DNA from: Rhizobium leucaenae USDA 9039
Lineage (GTDB): Bacteria; Pseudomonadota; Alphaproteobacteria; Rhizobiales; Rhizobiaceae
Direction: 5' to 3'
Assembly: GCF_000426285.1 (NCBI RefSeq)
Contig: NZ_AUFB01000015.1
Coordinates: 1-64,000, forward strand
Length of the DNA stretch: 64,000 nucleotides
Every line of letters begins with the position of its first letter. Position 1 is the stretch's first letter. Of this stretch, positions 26,573 through 36,886 are shown one piece after another. A program made the translations under genes and the position numbers. The notes beneath the pieces were generated by a model, which had not been told where the DNA came from, did no database searches, and was given only the letters and a program-made list of their open reading frames with translations.

Positions 26573-29500
26573 TCAATGGAAGTTACGGCCTCGCGGCATG
26601 ACGCTTGCCGTCGCGGCGACAGTGCTGCGGCCATCTGCCGCTGTCTCGGCAGCCTGCTCCGGCATCGGCCGACTTGCCTCGGCAAGCCTCTTCTTTTGCC
26701 GGTGATCCATGGTCGGACGCAGGGCCTCATCCGCCCGATCGCTGACCCCAAACCGCCTGGCTTCGCGCTGCAGGATTCCCAGCGCCGAGGTCATATCCTC
26801 GATATAGTCGACCACCACATGGATGACGCCGCTTTCGCTCTGCAGGCGGCCGCGAATCTTGACCAGCCGGGCGCCCATGACGATGGCGCGGTATTTGTCG
26901 AACATCTTCGGCCAGACGATCGCATTCGAAACACCGGTCTCGTCCTCCAGCGTCATGAAGATCACGCCCTTCGCCGAGCCCGGCCGCTGCCGCACCAGCA
27001 CCAGCCCGGCAATCGTCACTATCCGGCCATTTGCCACATTGGGCAAATCGCGGTTCTGCACGATGCCCATTTTAGAGAAATCCGCACGCAGGAAGGACAT
27101 CGGATGCGCCTTCAGCGATAGCGAAAGATAGCGATAATCCTCGATCACCTGCTCGCCGGGCATCATTTCCGGCAACAAAACCGCAGGCTCGACTTGCAGA
27201 TCCCTGCGGTCGGCAAGATCGAAGAGGGGAAGCTTTTCGGCCGCACTGCCGGCATCGAGCGCCCGCACCGCCCATAGCGCCTCTCGTCGGCTGAGCCCGA
27301 TGGAGCCGAACGCATCCGCATCCGCCAGACGCTCGATCTGCGCCTTGGCAAGGCCGGAGCGCAGCCAAAGATCGCGCACGGAACTGTAGCCATTGCCGCG
27401 GCGCTCGACGAGCTGCACCATCTCATCCTCGGAAAGGCCTTTGACCTGCCGGAAACCGAGGCGGACGGCACATTGCGACTTGATGAGTTCGCGCATCGAT
27501 GCATGACGCGGCTCGACGGCGTCCCGATCGAAACGCGCCTTCTCCAGTAGGCAATCCCAGTTAGAATGATTGACATCCACAGGCCGCATCTCGACGCCAT
27601 GCTCGCGCGCATCGCGCACGAGCTGTGCCGGCGCATAGAAGCCCATGGGCTGGGAATTCAGGATCGCCGCACAAAAGACATCGGGATAATAGGTCTTGAG
27701 CCAGGAAGAGGCGTAAACGAGAAGCGCGAAGGAAGCCGCGTGGCTTTCGGGAAAACCATATTCGCCGAAGCCTTCAATCTGGCTGAAGCAGCGTTCGGCA
27801 AAGTCTTGAGGGTAGCCGTTCGCGACCATGCCCGAAACCAGGTCCTTCTTGAATTCATCGACCTTTCCCGTCCGCTTGAACGTCGCCATGGACCGGCGCA
27901 GCCGATCGGCCTTGGCCGCCGAAAATCCAGCCGCAGTAATGGCAATCTGCATCGCCTGTTCTTGAAACAGGGGAACTCCTAGCGTCCTTTCCAAAACTGC
28001 CTTCAATTCCGGACGATGGTATTCGATCGGTCGATTATGAAGTTTGTCATCCCGCCGCTTGAGATAAGGGTGAACCATATTGCCCTGGATGGGACCGGGC
28101 CGGACGATCGCCACCTCGATAACCAGATCGTAGAATCTGCGGGGCTTAAGGCGCGGCAGCATGCTCATCTGTGCCCGGCTTTCGATCTGGAAGACGCCGA
28201 CCGTGTCGGCGCGGCAGATCATGTCATAGACCGGTATACGGTCGGGATACTCGCCGCTGCCAAGATCGGCGAGCTGCTTCTTCACATCGTAATGCAGCAG
28301 CAACAGGTCGAAAGCCTTGGCGAGACAGGTCAGCATGCCGAGCGCAAGCACGTCGATCTTCAATATGTTGAGATTGTCGAGATCGTCCTTGTTCCACTCA
28401 ATCATGTAGCGATCGTCCATCGCCGTGTGCATGATCGGCACCACCTCATCCAATCGATCCCGGGTGATGACGAAACCGCCCACATGCTGCGTCAGATGCC
28501 GCGGAAAACCCATCAGCGTCGAGGCGTAGGAAAGGACGTTCCGTGTCGTCTTGTCCTTGAGATCGAGACCGGCAATCTTCGCCTCGCGCTCGGACAGCTC
28601 CTCCGTCGACCAGCCCCAGACGCCGCTCGCAAGGGCAGACTGCACATCCTCCGACAAGCCAAAAGCCTTGGCAACTTCGCGACCGGCCGAGCGCGCCCGA
28701 TAGCTGGTGACCGCCGCCGTCAATCCGGCATGCTCCTTTTTGTAATGCTTGTAGATAAACTGGATGACCTCTTCACGCTTCTCATGCTCGAAATCGACGT
28801 CGATATCAGGCGGTTCCTCGCGCTCCGTCGAGATGAAGCGCTCGAAGAGCAAGCTTGTTATTTCCGGATTGACCTCGGTAATTCGGAGACAATAGCAGAC
28901 CGTCGAATTGGCGGCCGATCCCCGTCCCTGACACAGGATATTCTCCTTACGAGCAAACTCCATGATGCGGTGCACCGTCAGGAAATAAGGCTCATATTGC
29001 CGCTCGTGAATGAGCTTGAGCTCATGCTCGATCTGCATCGAGACCTTTTCGGGAATCTCTTCAGGAAAGCGCCATCTGGCCCCCTTCCACGTCAGTCGCT
29101 TCAGCGTCTCCGCAACGGTCTCGCCATCAATGCTTTCGTCGGGATAATTGTGCTTCAGCTCATCCAGGGAAAAAGACAGCCGGCTAAAAAACTTCTGTGT
29201 ATTGGCGATCGCCTTCGGATAATCCTTGAAAAGGCGCGCCATCTCGGCAGCGTCCTTCATATAGCGCTCGGCATTGGCCGCCAGCTTGAAGCCGGCCTCG
29301 GCGATCGGCACATGCTCGCGGATCGAAACGACGATATCGGCAAGCGGCTTGCGTTCGGTCGCATGATAGAGCGGCTGGTTGCTGGCAATCAGCCGCACAC
29401 CGTTGCGCAATGCGATGATGGAGAGCGTAGCAAAGACCAGCCGGTCTCTACCATCATAGGCCGGCGACAAGACCATATGGAACTTCCTGCCGAAGCGCAT

Positions 29501-30049
29501 CCATAGCCGCTTCAGGCACTGTTCCAGCTTTTCCTGCCCCTCCGGCGTCTCGACGCTATCAGGATCGGGAACAAGGGCCAGCATCATCTCGTCGCCCCAT
29601 TCCACGAGATCGCTTTCATTGAGGATACAGACGCCTTTCTCGCCGCGCAGATTACCGGCGCTCAACAGCCGGCAGAGATGCGCCCAACCCTTGCGGTTCT
29701 GCGGATAGGCAAGAATATCGGGCGTACCGTCCGAAAACACCAGGCGAGCGCCAGGCTGGAAGGGAACCGGCTTCAGGAACGGTTTTTCGGGCGCCCCCTG
29801 AGTTCGAAGCGCAAGATTTTTCTTGATGACTTCTTCATATTTCGCCTGGAGAACTTTGGTATGCGCATGCGCCTTGACGACGCCTGCAACCGAATTGCGG
29901 TCGGCAATTCCAAACCCCGAAAGTTTCAGGATAGCGGCTTGCGCCACCATCTCTTCCGGATGCGAGGCGCCTTCGAGAAAGGAGAAATTCGTTCTCACCC
30001 CGATCTCGAAGAAGGGTATAGGTTCGTGAAAGCTCCGGCGCGCGTTCAT
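26573..30049 (-). CDS. dnaE2: error-prone DNA polymerase DnaE2 (ImuC)
   Basis: This second DnaE-type catalytic subunit is used in SOS mutagenesis with ImuA and ImuB. It has an N-terminal PHP domain (about 15-235), [10 protein letters not shown] at 373-382, the catalytic aspartates in DIDVDFEHE (D415, D417, D419), fingers with IEWNKDDLD and [11 protein letters not shown], and a C-terminal OB fold with [19 protein letters not shown]. The ATG at 30049 overlaps the imuB stop (ATGA) and is preferred to the GTG at 30073. Length 1158 fits DnaE2 rather than the replicative DnaE1. Confidence 0.95.
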   Translation of the reverse strand: MNARRSFHEPIPFFEIGVRTNFSFLEGASHPEEMVAQAAILKLSGFGIADRNSVAGVVKAHAHTKVLQAKYEEVIKKNLALRTQGAPEKPFLKPVPFQPGARLVFSDGTPDILAYPQNRKGWAHLCRLLSAGNLRGEKGVCILNESDLVEWGDEMMLALVPDPDSVETPEGQEKLEQCLKRLWMRFGRKFHMVLSPAYDGRDRLVFATLSIIALRNGVRLIASNQPLYHATERKPLADIVVSIREHVPIAEAGFKLAANAERYMKDAAEMARLFKDYPKAIANTQKFFSRLSFSLDELKHNYPDESIDGETVAETLKRLTWKGARWRFPEEIPEKVSMQIEHELKLIHERQYEPYFLTVHRIMEFARKENILCQGRGSAANSTVCYCLRITEVNPEITSLLFERFISTEREEPPDIDVDFEHEKREEVIQFIYKHYKKEHAGLTAAVTSYRARSAGREVAKAFGLSEDVQSALASGVWGWSTEELSEREAKIAGLDLKDKTTRNVLSYASTLMGFPRHLTQHVGGFVITRDRLDEVVPIMHTAMDDRYMIEWNKDDLDNLNILKIDVLALGMLTCLAKAFDLLLLHYDVKKQLADLGSGEYPDRIPVYDMICRADTVGVFQIESRAQMSMLPRLKPRRFYDLVIEVAIVRPGPIQGNMVHPYLKRRDDKLHNRPIEYHRPELKAVLERTLGVPLFQEQAMQIAITAAGFSAAKADRLRRSMATFKRTGKVDEFKKDLVSGMVANGYPQDFAERCFSQIEGFGEYGFPESHAASFALLVYASSWLKTYYPDVFCAAILNSQPMGFYAPAQLVRDAREHGVEMRPVDVNHSNWDCLLEKARFDRDAVEPRHASMRELIKSQCAVRLGFRQVKGLSEDEMVQLVERRGNGYSSVRDLWLRSGLAKAQIERLADADAFGSIGLSRREALWAVRALDAGSAAEKLPLFDLADRRDLQVEPAVLLPEMMPGEQVIEDYRYLSLSLKAHPMSFLRADFSKMGIVQNRDLPNVANGRIVTIAGLVLVRQRPGSAKGVIFMTLEDETGVSNAIVWPKMFDKYRAIVMGARLVKIRGRLQSESGVIHVVVDYIEDMTSALGILQREARRFGVSDRADEALRPTMDHRQKKRLAEASRPMPEQAAETAADGRSTVAATASVMPRGRNFH

Positions 30050-31674
30050 GCGAAGACCCCATGCATATACCAATCCGGTCCCGTTCCGCCTCGACCGTAG
30101 AGACCTTTGCGGAACAGCCAGAAACGGTGGCCCTCTTCATCCTCCACTTGAAAATAATCGCGGGCAGGCTCTTCCTTTTCCTCGACCCACCATTCTGCCG
30201 AAAGCCGTTCCGGCCCTTCGGCCCGGCTGACCCGATGCATGACACGCCGCCAGCGGAACTGCCGGGGAGGGCCATCGGGTACTTCGGCGGCAACGGTTTC
30301 GATCGGCTCCGGCATGCGAAACAGCCGCAGCGGCCGCTCGCCGCGGAAGAAGCCAAACCCGGCATCTTCCTTACCCATCCGCCGCCGGGAAGCGAGAAGC
30401 CCCATGGCCGGGATCGGTCGCACGGCCCGCTCGGGAATATGGCTTTCCTGCAACTCGAAGCCCCGCAGGCAATCCGGCCCCAGCCGCGCGGCTACCCGGT
30501 CGACAAAAGCAGCGAGCGACCCGTCCTGGCGGCCTTCTCCGACAAAATCGTCCTGAGCCGCGTCGAAAGGCGCATGCTGCAGCACATTGAGACGAACGAT
30601 CTCGAAGCCGTAGCCGACATCGAGATCGTCATGAATGGCAGTGAAGCGCTCCGTGAACAGGTTGGCGATCCGGCTCGGCTCCCGCAGCGGCTGCGATGCG
30701 CCGGCGGCAATGCGGAAGACCGCCCCATCCACCCTGAACAACAGCAGTTCGAAGGAGCGGCCTCCGACGCCCCTTCCTTCCAGTCCCGGCTTCAGCGTTT
30801 CGGCAAGCTGGCGAGCCAGTTGCAGGATATCGGCCTCCGCCTGCACCGGTTCGGCAAGCCGCCGCTCGGCTGACAACTGCGCGACCGGCCGACGCGGCGA
30901 GATCGGCTCCTCATTCAGGCCGATGGCCTGATCAAGCCGCAAAAGCAGTTGCGCGCCAAAGCGGCGGGTCAGCGGCGCCCGCGGTGCGGCCAGGAGATCG
31001 CCCACCTCCTTCAGTCCCAGCTTCTGCAATGCGGCGGCGGTTTCATCGCCGAGCCTGAGCGCGGCGACCGGCAGCGGCGCCAGCGCCTCCTCCATGGCCG
31101 CGGGGGGAACGACGCGGCTGTCGTCGAAGCGGGCGACCGCCCAGGACAGGCCCGGCGCGGAGGAAATGGCGCCGCGGACATCGAGGCCAAGCCGGGAAAT
31201 CCGTATCAGAATATCCTCGAGCAGCGCCTCTTCGCCGCCGAAGAGATGGGCGCAGCCGGTAATATCGAGGAAGAGCCCGTCCTTGCCGTCGATCGCCACC
31301 AGCGGCGTATAGCGATCGCACCAATCGGCGATCGCCTCCAGCAATTTGCGGTCCGCGCCCGGATCCTCTTCGACGACGTCAAGGGCGGGACAGATCGCCT
31401 TCGCCTCGGCAACGCCCTGCGCAAGCTTCAGGCCGATCGTCTCGGCTCTTTCATTGAGCGCAGTGAGCCGCATGGCATTGTTCAGCTTGCCGGCACAGGC
31501 GAGCGGCGGCGCCTCAAGCCGACCGGCCAAACGCCAGGACAGACCCCATCGCTTGCGCGCGATCCGGTCGGTCGGCAGGTGCGGAAAGGTCAGCGCCAGA
31601 ATGCGCTGCGTATTCGCCGGGAAAGGCAGGGTGCTGAGCGTCGAGGACAGGGGCAAACTGGCGGTCATGGGCAT
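30046..31674 (-). CDS. imuB: ImuB, inactive Y-family polymerase-like protein
   Basis: This protein links DnaE2 to the beta clamp in translesion synthesis. It has the Y-family-like N-terminal region ([14 protein letters not shown], then [17 protein letters not shown], thumb-like helices with [16 protein letters not shown]) but lacks the full set of catalytic acids, as is typical. A little-finger-like region and a C-terminal domain with [17 protein letters not shown] and [10 protein letters not shown] follow. Its start lies 161 bases inside imuA. Its end overlaps dnaE2 by an ATGA. Confidence 0.93.
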   Translation of the reverse strand: MPMTASLPLSSTLSTLPFPANTQRILALTFPHLPTDRIARKRWGLSWRLAGRLEAPPLACAGKLNNAMRLTALNERAETIGLKLAQGVAEAKAICPALDVVEEDPGADRKLLEAIADWCDRYTPLVAIDGKDGLFLDITGCAHLFGGEEALLEDILIRISRLGLDVRGAISSAPGLSWAVARFDDSRVVPPAAMEEALAPLPVAALRLGDETAAALQKLGLKEVGDLLAAPRAPLTRRFGAQLLLRLDQAIGLNEEPISPRRPVAQLSAERRLAEPVQAEADILQLARQLAETLKPGLEGRGVGGRSFELLLFRVDGAVFRIAAGASQPLREPSRIANLFTERFTAIHDDLDVGYGFEIVRLNVLQHAPFDAAQDDFVGEGRQDGSLAAFVDRVAARLGPDCLRGFELQESHIPERAVRPIPAMGLLASRRRMGKEDAGFGFFRGERPLRLFRMPEPIETVAAEVPDGPPRQFRWRRVMHRVSRAEGPERLSAEWWVEEKEEPARDYFQVEDEEGHRFWLFRKGLYGRGGTGPDWYMHGVFA

Positions 31675-32482
31675 TCCACTCCAGGGTTATGGAAAAGGGC
31701 GCCGGGTTGCGGCTTTTTTCCAGGGTGAGACGAAAGGCCGGATGACCGATGCTGCCGCCAAGCAGCGATCCATCCGGCAGGGGCCGCGCCAGGGCCGGCG
31801 CGGGTTCGACGGCGAGACGGAAGAGAGCGCTGCTCGCCTCCTCCTCGCCCGCTTGACGCAACAGAAACAAGGGCCGCCCCGCTGCCTTGGCCCGCAGCGC
31901 CAGCCGCCGGCTCTCGGTCAACCCGAAGCGGGCGGGATTACCACGCACCTCCAGAATGACGACCGAAAAGGCCGCACTGGCGAGCGCCGTCTCCCCCAGC
32001 CATAGCGCCTCTTCCAGCTTGCGCGGTGACGCCTGCAGAAAGCCGGCAGGCTCCAATCCAAAATCCCGAAGCCCGATCGCATAGGGCAGGCCCGCCTCCA
32101 TCCCCGCGACCGTATCGCCGATCCATAAAACCGGCAGTACGGCCGCGGTTTTGCCGGCGGCTTGCCCCCCAGGCCGCGCAGCGAGAACCCTGAGCCGTGC
32201 AGCAAGAGCAAGGGTGAAACCGCTAGCCGCTCCGGCATCACGCAAGGCGAGCGAACGGATCTCCGTCAGCGCATCGAGCGGCACGCCGCCCTGCATCGCC
32301 TCGTCGAGATCGGCAACGCCTGTCGCAAGCGGCTGAATGGCATCGGCCGAACCGGCCGCCGGCTCCGCCACCCGTGCCTCATGCGCCGCTGCTGCCAGCG
32401 CCGGTATCGGCCTGCCTTCCAGTCGGGCAATGGTTTCACGCAGGGCAAAAAGCGTCTCCCGCGCCACGGCAGCCTCAGCCAT
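31514..32482 (-). CDS. imuA: ImuA, SOS mutasome protein
   Basis: This RecA/SulA-like partner of ImuB and DnaE2 is needed for damage-induced mutagenesis. It has an N-terminal helix (ETLFALRETIARLEG), then the LATGVADLDEAMQGGVPLDALTEI start of the ATPase-like core, LWIGDTVAGMEAG and a LLRQAGEEEASSALFRL segment. A C-terminal [10 protein letters not shown] is where related proteins usually end. The roughly 40 residues beyond it are encoded in the overlap with imuB. GGAG lies 8 bases before the ATG. Confidence 0.92.
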   Translation of the reverse strand: MAEAAVARETLFALRETIARLEGRPIPALAAAAHEARVAEPAAGSADAIQPLATGVADLDEAMQGGVPLDALTEIRSLALRDAGAASGFTLALAARLRVLAARPGGQAAGKTAAVLPVLWIGDTVAGMEAGLPYAIGLRDFGLEPAGFLQASPRKLEEALWLGETALASAAFSVVILEVRGNPARFGLTESRRLALRAKAAGRPLFLLRQAGEEEASSALFRLAVEPAPALARPLPDGSLLGGSIGHPAFRLTLEKSRNPAPFSITLEWNAHDRQFAPVLDAQHPAFPGEYAAHSGADLSAPADRPDRAQAMGSVLAFGRSA

Positions 32483-32505
32483 GACGTTAGCTCCAGATCC
32501 ATTAT

Positions 32506-32520
32506 GTTCCTGTTATGTTC
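32506..32520 (-). promoter_or_regulatory. LexA (SOS) box upstream of imuA
   Basis: GTTC at 32506-32509 and GTTC at 32517-32520 are separated by exactly 7 bases (GAAC-N7-GAAC on the minus strand), the alphaproteobacterial LexA target. It is 24 bases upstream of the imuA start, as expected for a damage-induced operon. Confidence 0.85.
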
Positions 32521-32645
32521 TTATGGATTCCAGAGGTGGGAAGAAGAGTCAACACCATTTTATGAGAAAATATTCCTCTGCCTGATTCCACTCTCGAAAA
32601 ACCGAAACAAAGGCTCTATATGACCAGCTAAGGAAGGAAGCATTC

Positions 32646-33083
32646 ATGGCCCGCATTGACCAGAGCGAGGATTGGCGGGACCGCCATGCCCCCTCAATCA
32701 GCACATTCGAATCCCTGGCCATGGAGGCTTACAGCCACCTGCCGGACGAATTCCGTTCGCTCACCGGCAATCTCATCATCCTCATCGAGGACTTCCCCGA
32801 CGACGACGTGTTCGAGGACATGGCCCTGGAAACGCCCTTCGACCTGCTCGGCCTTTTCGAAGGCCGCGGCATATCGGAGCGTTTCACCGCCCAGACCGGG
32901 GAAATGCCGAACAAGATCCGCCTCTATCGCCGGCCGATCATCGATTATTGGGCGGAAAACGACGAAACCCTCGGCGACATCATCACTCATGTCCTGATCC
33001 ACGAGATCGGCCACCACTTTGGCCTCAGCGACGAGGACATGGAGCGCATCGAGGCGAGCGCCGAGGAAGCGACGGATCGCTAA
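32646..33083 (+). CDS. zincin-like metallopeptidase family protein, 145 aa
   Basis: This is a small cytosolic metallopeptidase-like protein of the DUF1025 type; its substrate is unknown. The zinc motif HEIGHHFG is at 119-126 (H119, E120, H123), followed by GLSDEDMERIE, where a third ligand (D or E) is expected. There is no signal peptide. AAGGAAG precedes the ATG. It is divergent from imuA with the LexA box between, so SOS control is possible but not needed. Confidence 0.9.
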   Translation: MARIDQSEDWRDRHAPSISTFESLAMEAYSHLPDEFRSLTGNLIILIEDFPDDDVFEDMALETPFDLLGLFEGRGISERFTAQTGEMPNKIRLYRRPIIDYWAENDETLGDIITHVLIHEIGHHFGLSDEDMERIEASAEEATDR

Positions 33084-33101
33084 GGAGCGATCCTGTTACG
33101 C

Positions 33102-33308
33102 TTACTGCTCCGAAAGCTTCATGTCCGGATCGTAATCCTTGCCTTCGACTTCCTTGACGACTGCCTGGCCGCACTGCATCAGGCCGGTCGCAGCATTGAA
33201 GGCATAGGTCGGGGCGCCCGAGAGTTCCCAATCCTTGTTGAGCGCTGCGGTCACCTTGTGACAGAAGGAAGCGTCGTCGGGACCGGTGAGGAAGCGATAA
33301 AGTTTCAT
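33102..33308 (-). CDS. DUF1737 domain-containing protein, 68 aa
   Basis: This small cytosolic protein of unknown function has an MKLYRFLTGPDD start, a FCHKVTAALN helix, the GAPTYAFN segment and a VEGKDYDPDMKL end. The family is common in Rhizobiales. I take the ATG at 33308 over the TTG one codon upstream. It ends 18 bases from the stop of the convergent metallopeptidase gene. Confidence 0.8.
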   Translation of the reverse strand: MKLYRFLTGPDDASFCHKVTAALNKDWELSGAPTYAFNAATGLMQCGQAVVKEVEGKDYDPDMKLSEQ

Positions 33309-33336
33309 CAAATCGTCTTTCGTAACATACCGCCCC

Positions 33337-34269
33337 TCATCCTGAGCTTGTCGAAGGACGAAGGCGTTCTGAAATCAGGCGCGCTTTATGGACCAGTCTT
33401 TCCGCCTCGACAAGATGCAGCCGCTCCACCATGCGGCCGCCGAGGTTCACGACATTGAGGCCGGCCGCCGCCGGGTCGGCGAAAGCGGCGATGATGGCTT
33501 CCGCCTCCGCAAGAGCGGCCTCGTGCGGCCCCAAATGCCGGTTGGCGGCTTCGATCTGGTTCGGATGGATCAGCATCTTGCCGGCAAAGCCCATGGCGCG
33601 GCCCTCCATACATTCGGCGTCGAAGGCTTCCACATCCTTGAAATCGTTGAAAACGCTGTCGATGGCGTCGAGCCCGTAGGCGCTGACGGCCAGGATCACC
33701 TGCATGAGCCAGGGCACGAGATAGGCGCGGCCCGGCTGCGGCAACACACCGGTTTCCTTGCGCAGATCGTTGAGGCCGACGGTTAAACAATCAAGCCGGC
33801 TTCCCGGCGTACGGCCGGCCTCGGCAATGGCCGCGGCATTCAGGACGCCGCGCGGCGTTTCGATCATCGCCCAGATGCGCAGGTTCTCCGGCGCCTCCGC
33901 TTCGGCAAACCTGTCGCTGACGCCAGTCACATCCTGCGGCTCATCGACCTTCGGCAGAAGAACCGCATCGGGCTCGAGCGCCAGCACCAGCTCCAAATCT
34001 TCGGCACCGAAGCCGGAGGACAGCGTATTGATGCGTATGATACGCTCCTTACCGGCCTCTTCTTTGCTAGTTGGTAGGCTGGAGAAAAAGGCGCGCAAAT
34101 TCTCGCGCGCTTCCGCCTTTTTTTCAGGCGCGACGGAATCCTCGAGATCGAAGATGACCGCGTCGCAATCGAGATCGGCTATCTTCTGAAGTGCACGGCG
34201 GTTGATCGCAGGGACACTCAGCACCGAGCGGCGCAGACGGACGGAACGGGGAGGGGCGGGACGGCTCAT
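33337..34269 (-). CDS. HpcH/HpaI aldolase / CitE-like CoA ester lyase
   Basis: This TIM-barrel lyase or thioesterase probably acts on a malyl- or citramalyl-CoA type substrate; the exact one is not determinable. It has RSVLSVPA at the start, DAVIFDLEDSV (metal-binding aspartate and glutamate), RINTLSSGFGAEDLEL, LLPKV, WAMIETPRGVLN and a late MGFAGKMLIHPNQI motif. The start at 34269 begins MSRPAPPRSVRLRR; upstream frame is shadow. The last residues (LRPSTSSG) are encoded by a dispersed repeat at about 33330-33360, so the C-terminus has been altered by repeat insertion. Confidence 0.88.
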   Translation of the reverse strand: MSRPAPPRSVRLRRSVLSVPAINRRALQKIADLDCDAVIFDLEDSVAPEKKAEARENLRAFFSSLPTSKEEAGKERIIRINTLSSGFGAEDLELVLALEPDAVLLPKVDEPQDVTGVSDRFAEAEAPENLRIWAMIETPRGVLNAAAIAEAGRTPGSRLDCLTVGLNDLRKETGVLPQPGRAYLVPWLMQVILAVSAYGLDAIDSVFNDFKDVEAFDAECMEGRAMGFAGKMLIHPNQIEAANRHLGPHEAALAEAEAIIAAFADPAAAGLNVVNLGGRMVERLHLVEAERLVHKARLISERLRPSTSSG

Positions 34270-34395
34270 GCTGCAGTTTTGCCGCGCTTTCCGCCGCCAA
34301 GCAAGACAACAACGGGCAAGACAACAAAAAGCCATGCTCCTCTTGCAGAGAGAAAGAGAGAGGACCACATTGCTGGGAGTAGAGAGGTCTCGACC

Positions 34396-34626
34396 ATGCA
34401 GAATATCCGTTCCTTGTTCATCGCGCTTGCCGGCATTACCGTGTTTGCAGCCCTGGCGCTGTTTACCGTTTCACTCACGCTCGCTGTCGGCGGCATTCTC
34501 ACCGTGCTTATGGTGGGCCGCGCGATTTCGTTGCGGATGAAGCCTGCTCCAGTGCGCGCTAAGGCGAACACTCGGCGCGAAATGCGCGTTTGGAACGACG
34601 GCCGCGGTACGATCATCGATCTCTAA
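34396..34626 (+). CDS. small membrane protein, 76 aa, hypothetical
   Basis: The ATG at 34396 begins MQNIRSLFIALAGIT. Two hydrophobic stretches (about 6-27 and 28-45) are followed by a basic tail ending WNDGRGTIIDL. It is probably an inner-membrane protein. No family is recognised. A weak site (GAGAGGT) lies upstream. It stands alone between the lyase and leuD, divergent from the lyase. Confidence 0.6.
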   Translation: MQNIRSLFIALAGITVFAALALFTVSLTLAVGGILTVLMVGRAISLRMKPAPVRAKANTRREMRVWNDGRGTIIDL

Positions 34627-34815
34627 GCCAAGATCAGGGCAGGGCGGCGCCTCGCCGCTCTCCAATGCGCTCATCCATGCGCAATTCCTGAATGGCGGAA
34701 CTGCGGCCGAAGCGCCCGGTTTCAGAGCATTTCCAAGATTCCCCTTCATTTTCGTCGGGATTTGCTCTATTGGCAGGATAATTCGTTCATAGACGAAAAT
34801 TGAAGGCAGGACCCC
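34627..34815. other. intergenic with imperfect palindrome upstream of leuD
   Basis: It holds the leuD promoter region and an imperfect inverted repeat with ends AGAGCA (34725-34730) and TGCTCT (34763-34768). The palindrome is similar in ends to one downstream of leuB near 38064-38113. Confidence 0.4.
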
Positions 34816-35424
34816 ATGGACAAGTTCGTGAAGTTGACCGGTGTCGCAGCACCCCTCCCGGTCGTCAATGTCGATACCGACATGATCATCCCGAAGGATT
34901 ATCTGAAGACCATCAAGCGCACCGGTCTTGGCACGGGATTGTTCGCCGAGGCCCGCTACAATGAGGATGGCTCGCCGAACCAGGATTTCGTGCTGAACAA
35001 GCCGGCCTATCAGAATGCCAAGATCCTGGTCGCCGGCGACAATTTCGGCTGCGGTTCCTCGCGCGAACATGCCCCGTGGGCGCTGCTCGACTTCGGCATT
35101 CGCTGCGTCATTTCGACCAGCTTCGCCGACATCTTCTACAACAACTGCTTCAAGAACGGCATCCTGCCGATCAAGGTCAGCCAGGAAGAGCTCGACAAGC
35201 TGATGGACGACGCCTCGCGCGGCTCCAACGCCATCCTGACGATCGATCTGGAAAACCTCGAGATCACTGGCCCGGACGGCGGCTCGATCAAGTTCGATCT
35301 CGACGAATTCAAGCGCCATTGCCTGCTGAACGGCCTCGACGATATCGGCCTGACGCTGGAAAAGGCCAAGGCGATCGACAGCTTCGAAAAGACGAACGCC
35401 GCATCCCGCCCCTGGGCTGCCTGA
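34816..35424 (+). CDS. leuD: 3-isopropylmalate dehydratase, small subunit
   Basis: With LeuC (not in this window) it isomerises 2- to 3-isopropylmalate in leucine synthesis. It has the swivelling domain of aconitases: [15 protein letters not shown] near the start, then [16 protein letters not shown] (about 76-91) and [18 protein letters not shown]. Length 202 is usual. A strong terminator follows at once, so it forms a single-gene unit, as in other rhizobia where leuC lies elsewhere. Confidence 0.96.
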   Translation: MDKFVKLTGVAAPLPVVNVDTDMIIPKDYLKTIKRTGLGTGLFAEARYNEDGSPNQDFVLNKPAYQNAKILVAGDNFGCGSSREHAPWALLDFGIRCVISTSFADIFYNNCFKNGILPIKVSQEELDKLMDDASRGSNAILTIDLENLEITGPDGGSIKFDLDEFKRHCLLNGLDDIGLTLEKAKAIDSFEKTNAASRPWAA

Positions 35425-35453
35425 TCGAATTCATCATCACATTTGCGTGTCGA

Positions 35454-35485
35454 AGCCGGGCTGAAAAGCCCGGCTTTTTCTTTTC
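35454..35485 (+). terminator. terminator after leuD
   Basis: A perfect 9-base stem AGCCGGGCT/AGCCCGGCT with a GAAA tetraloop (35454-35475) is followed by TTTTCTTTT. Confidence 0.9.
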
Positions 35486-35609
35486 ATGCCATTGCGGGCA
35501 GATGACCGTGCTGCCTGTAATATGCCCGACAAAAAGGGGGATATATAACCTCTGCGGAGCTTTCAGACCGCTCCCGCCCTCCATTTTCTCCTCCCGATCG
35601 GAGCATTCC

Positions 35610-36428
35610 ATGACTTCCCTTCCTATTGTCGGCGCCGCCATGACGCTTGCGGACGTCGAAACTCATCGTGAGTGGCTGCTTGAAAAGCCGCGCGATCTCG
35701 AACTGCAGAACTTCGTCGAAGCCGAAGTCTTGAATGGCGACTGGGCTCCGCTCGCCGAGCGCGCCCGCAAACTGCTCGACGGCCATCAGGGCCGCCTCGG
35801 CATCCATGGCCCGTTCTGAGACTTCATCATCGCCTCGCAGGATCCGGATATCCGTGCCGTCGTTTCAAAGCGCCTGATGCAGGCCCTGGACGTCTGCGCC
35901 AATATCGGCGCCACGCAGATGGTCATCCATAGCCCCTATACGTCCTGGTCCTACAACAACCTCGACAACAACAAGGGCGAACGCGAAAAGATCATCGAAT
36001 ATACGCACTCGACGCTCAAGGATGCCGTCAAGCGCGCCGAAGACATCGGCCTGACCATGGTCATCGAGAATATCGAGGACAAGGATCCCCATATCCGCGT
36101 CGGTCTCGCCGACAGCTTCAATTCGCCCGCCGTCGCCGTGTCGATCGACACCGGCCATGCCCATTACGCCCATGGCTACACCGGCGCACCGCCGGTCGAC
36201 TATTACGTCCACGCCGCCGGCAACCGCCTGCAGCATGTCCATCTGCAGGATGCAGACGGCTATGCCGATCGCCACTGGAGCCTCGGAGAAGGCAATATCC
36301 ACTGGCGCGCCGTCTTCGCCGCCCTTGCCAAGCTTAACAGCAACCCGCGCCTGATCATCGAGATCAAGGACAAGTCCAAGATCCCGGCATCGGCAGCCTA
36401 TCTCGCTTCGGTTGGATTGGCTGAGTAA
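35610..36428 (+). pseudogene. sugar phosphate isomerase/epimerase gene with in-frame TGA
   Basis: The gene starts at ATG 35610 behind GGAG and reads as a TIM-barrel (AP endonuclease 2-like) sugar isomerase for 69 codons to HGPF. It then meets TGA at 35817-35819, after which the same frame continues with DFIIASQDPDIRAVVSKRL and on to TAA-free sequence ending at 36428. The second part has MVIENIED, SIDTGHAHY, LQHVHLQDADG and LIIEIKD, the metal and substrate residues of the family. TGG (Trp) is expected at the TGA, so one base change explains the break. It could be a true nonsense mutation or a sequencing error. No other decay is seen. Confidence 0.8.
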
Positions 36429-36886
36429 GCGGACCAATTACCCGCCCTCGTGGTTCGAGACGGCCCTTTGGGCCTCCTCACCATGAGGGCTCATCCTCTC
36501 GTCTGGCTTATAGTTCCACCATCCTCAATCCTGAGCTTGTCGAAGGGTGGGCTTACCAAGGGATCGGAATGTGCGCCGTGATGGCGCGCACTCCCTCCGC
36601 CCTCATGGTGAGGTGCGAAGCCCAAAGGGCGCAGCCTCGAACCACGAGGGTCGGCCCCATAAATCCCGGTTATTTTCGCGTAGATCCACGCCGGAGCGGC
36701 CTTTGGCTATGCGTAAAAGATCAGCCCTCATGGTGAGGAGGCCCGAAGGGCCGTCTCGAACTACGAGGGCGGGTGGTTGCTCTCAAAAGCCCCAAACCGT
36801 ACCGTTTCCGCTCCTTCCTCGCTTGAAAAGCCGCATTTGCAGGTCTAAGAACCCGCAACCTATTTCTTTTGCGGAGGCTTTTTCCC
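36429..36886. repeat. repeat-rich intergenic region before leuB
   Basis: Three copies of a 45-51-base palindromic repeat occur at 36445-36489, 36600-36650 and 36725-36769. The first is inverted relative to the third and matches it almost perfectly. A fourth repeat type, with core CCTGAGCTTGTCGAAGG, lies at 36532-36548 and recurs at 33340-33356. No gene is present. The leuB promoter should be near 36800-36870. Confidence 0.7.

Noticed and set aside
28016-29506. A 496-codon frame antisense to dnaE2
   Set aside because: No ribosome-binding site or motifs; dnaE2 is clearly coding on the other strand over its full length.
35817-35819. TGA as a selenocysteine codon
   Set aside because: The family is expected to have tryptophan there, no selenocysteine-insertion hairpin is evident, and sugar isomerases of this type are not selenoproteins.
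36429-36886. CRISPR array
   Set aside because: The repeats are palindromic, few, variable in spacing and partly inverted, with no regular spacers; no cas genes are present in the window.
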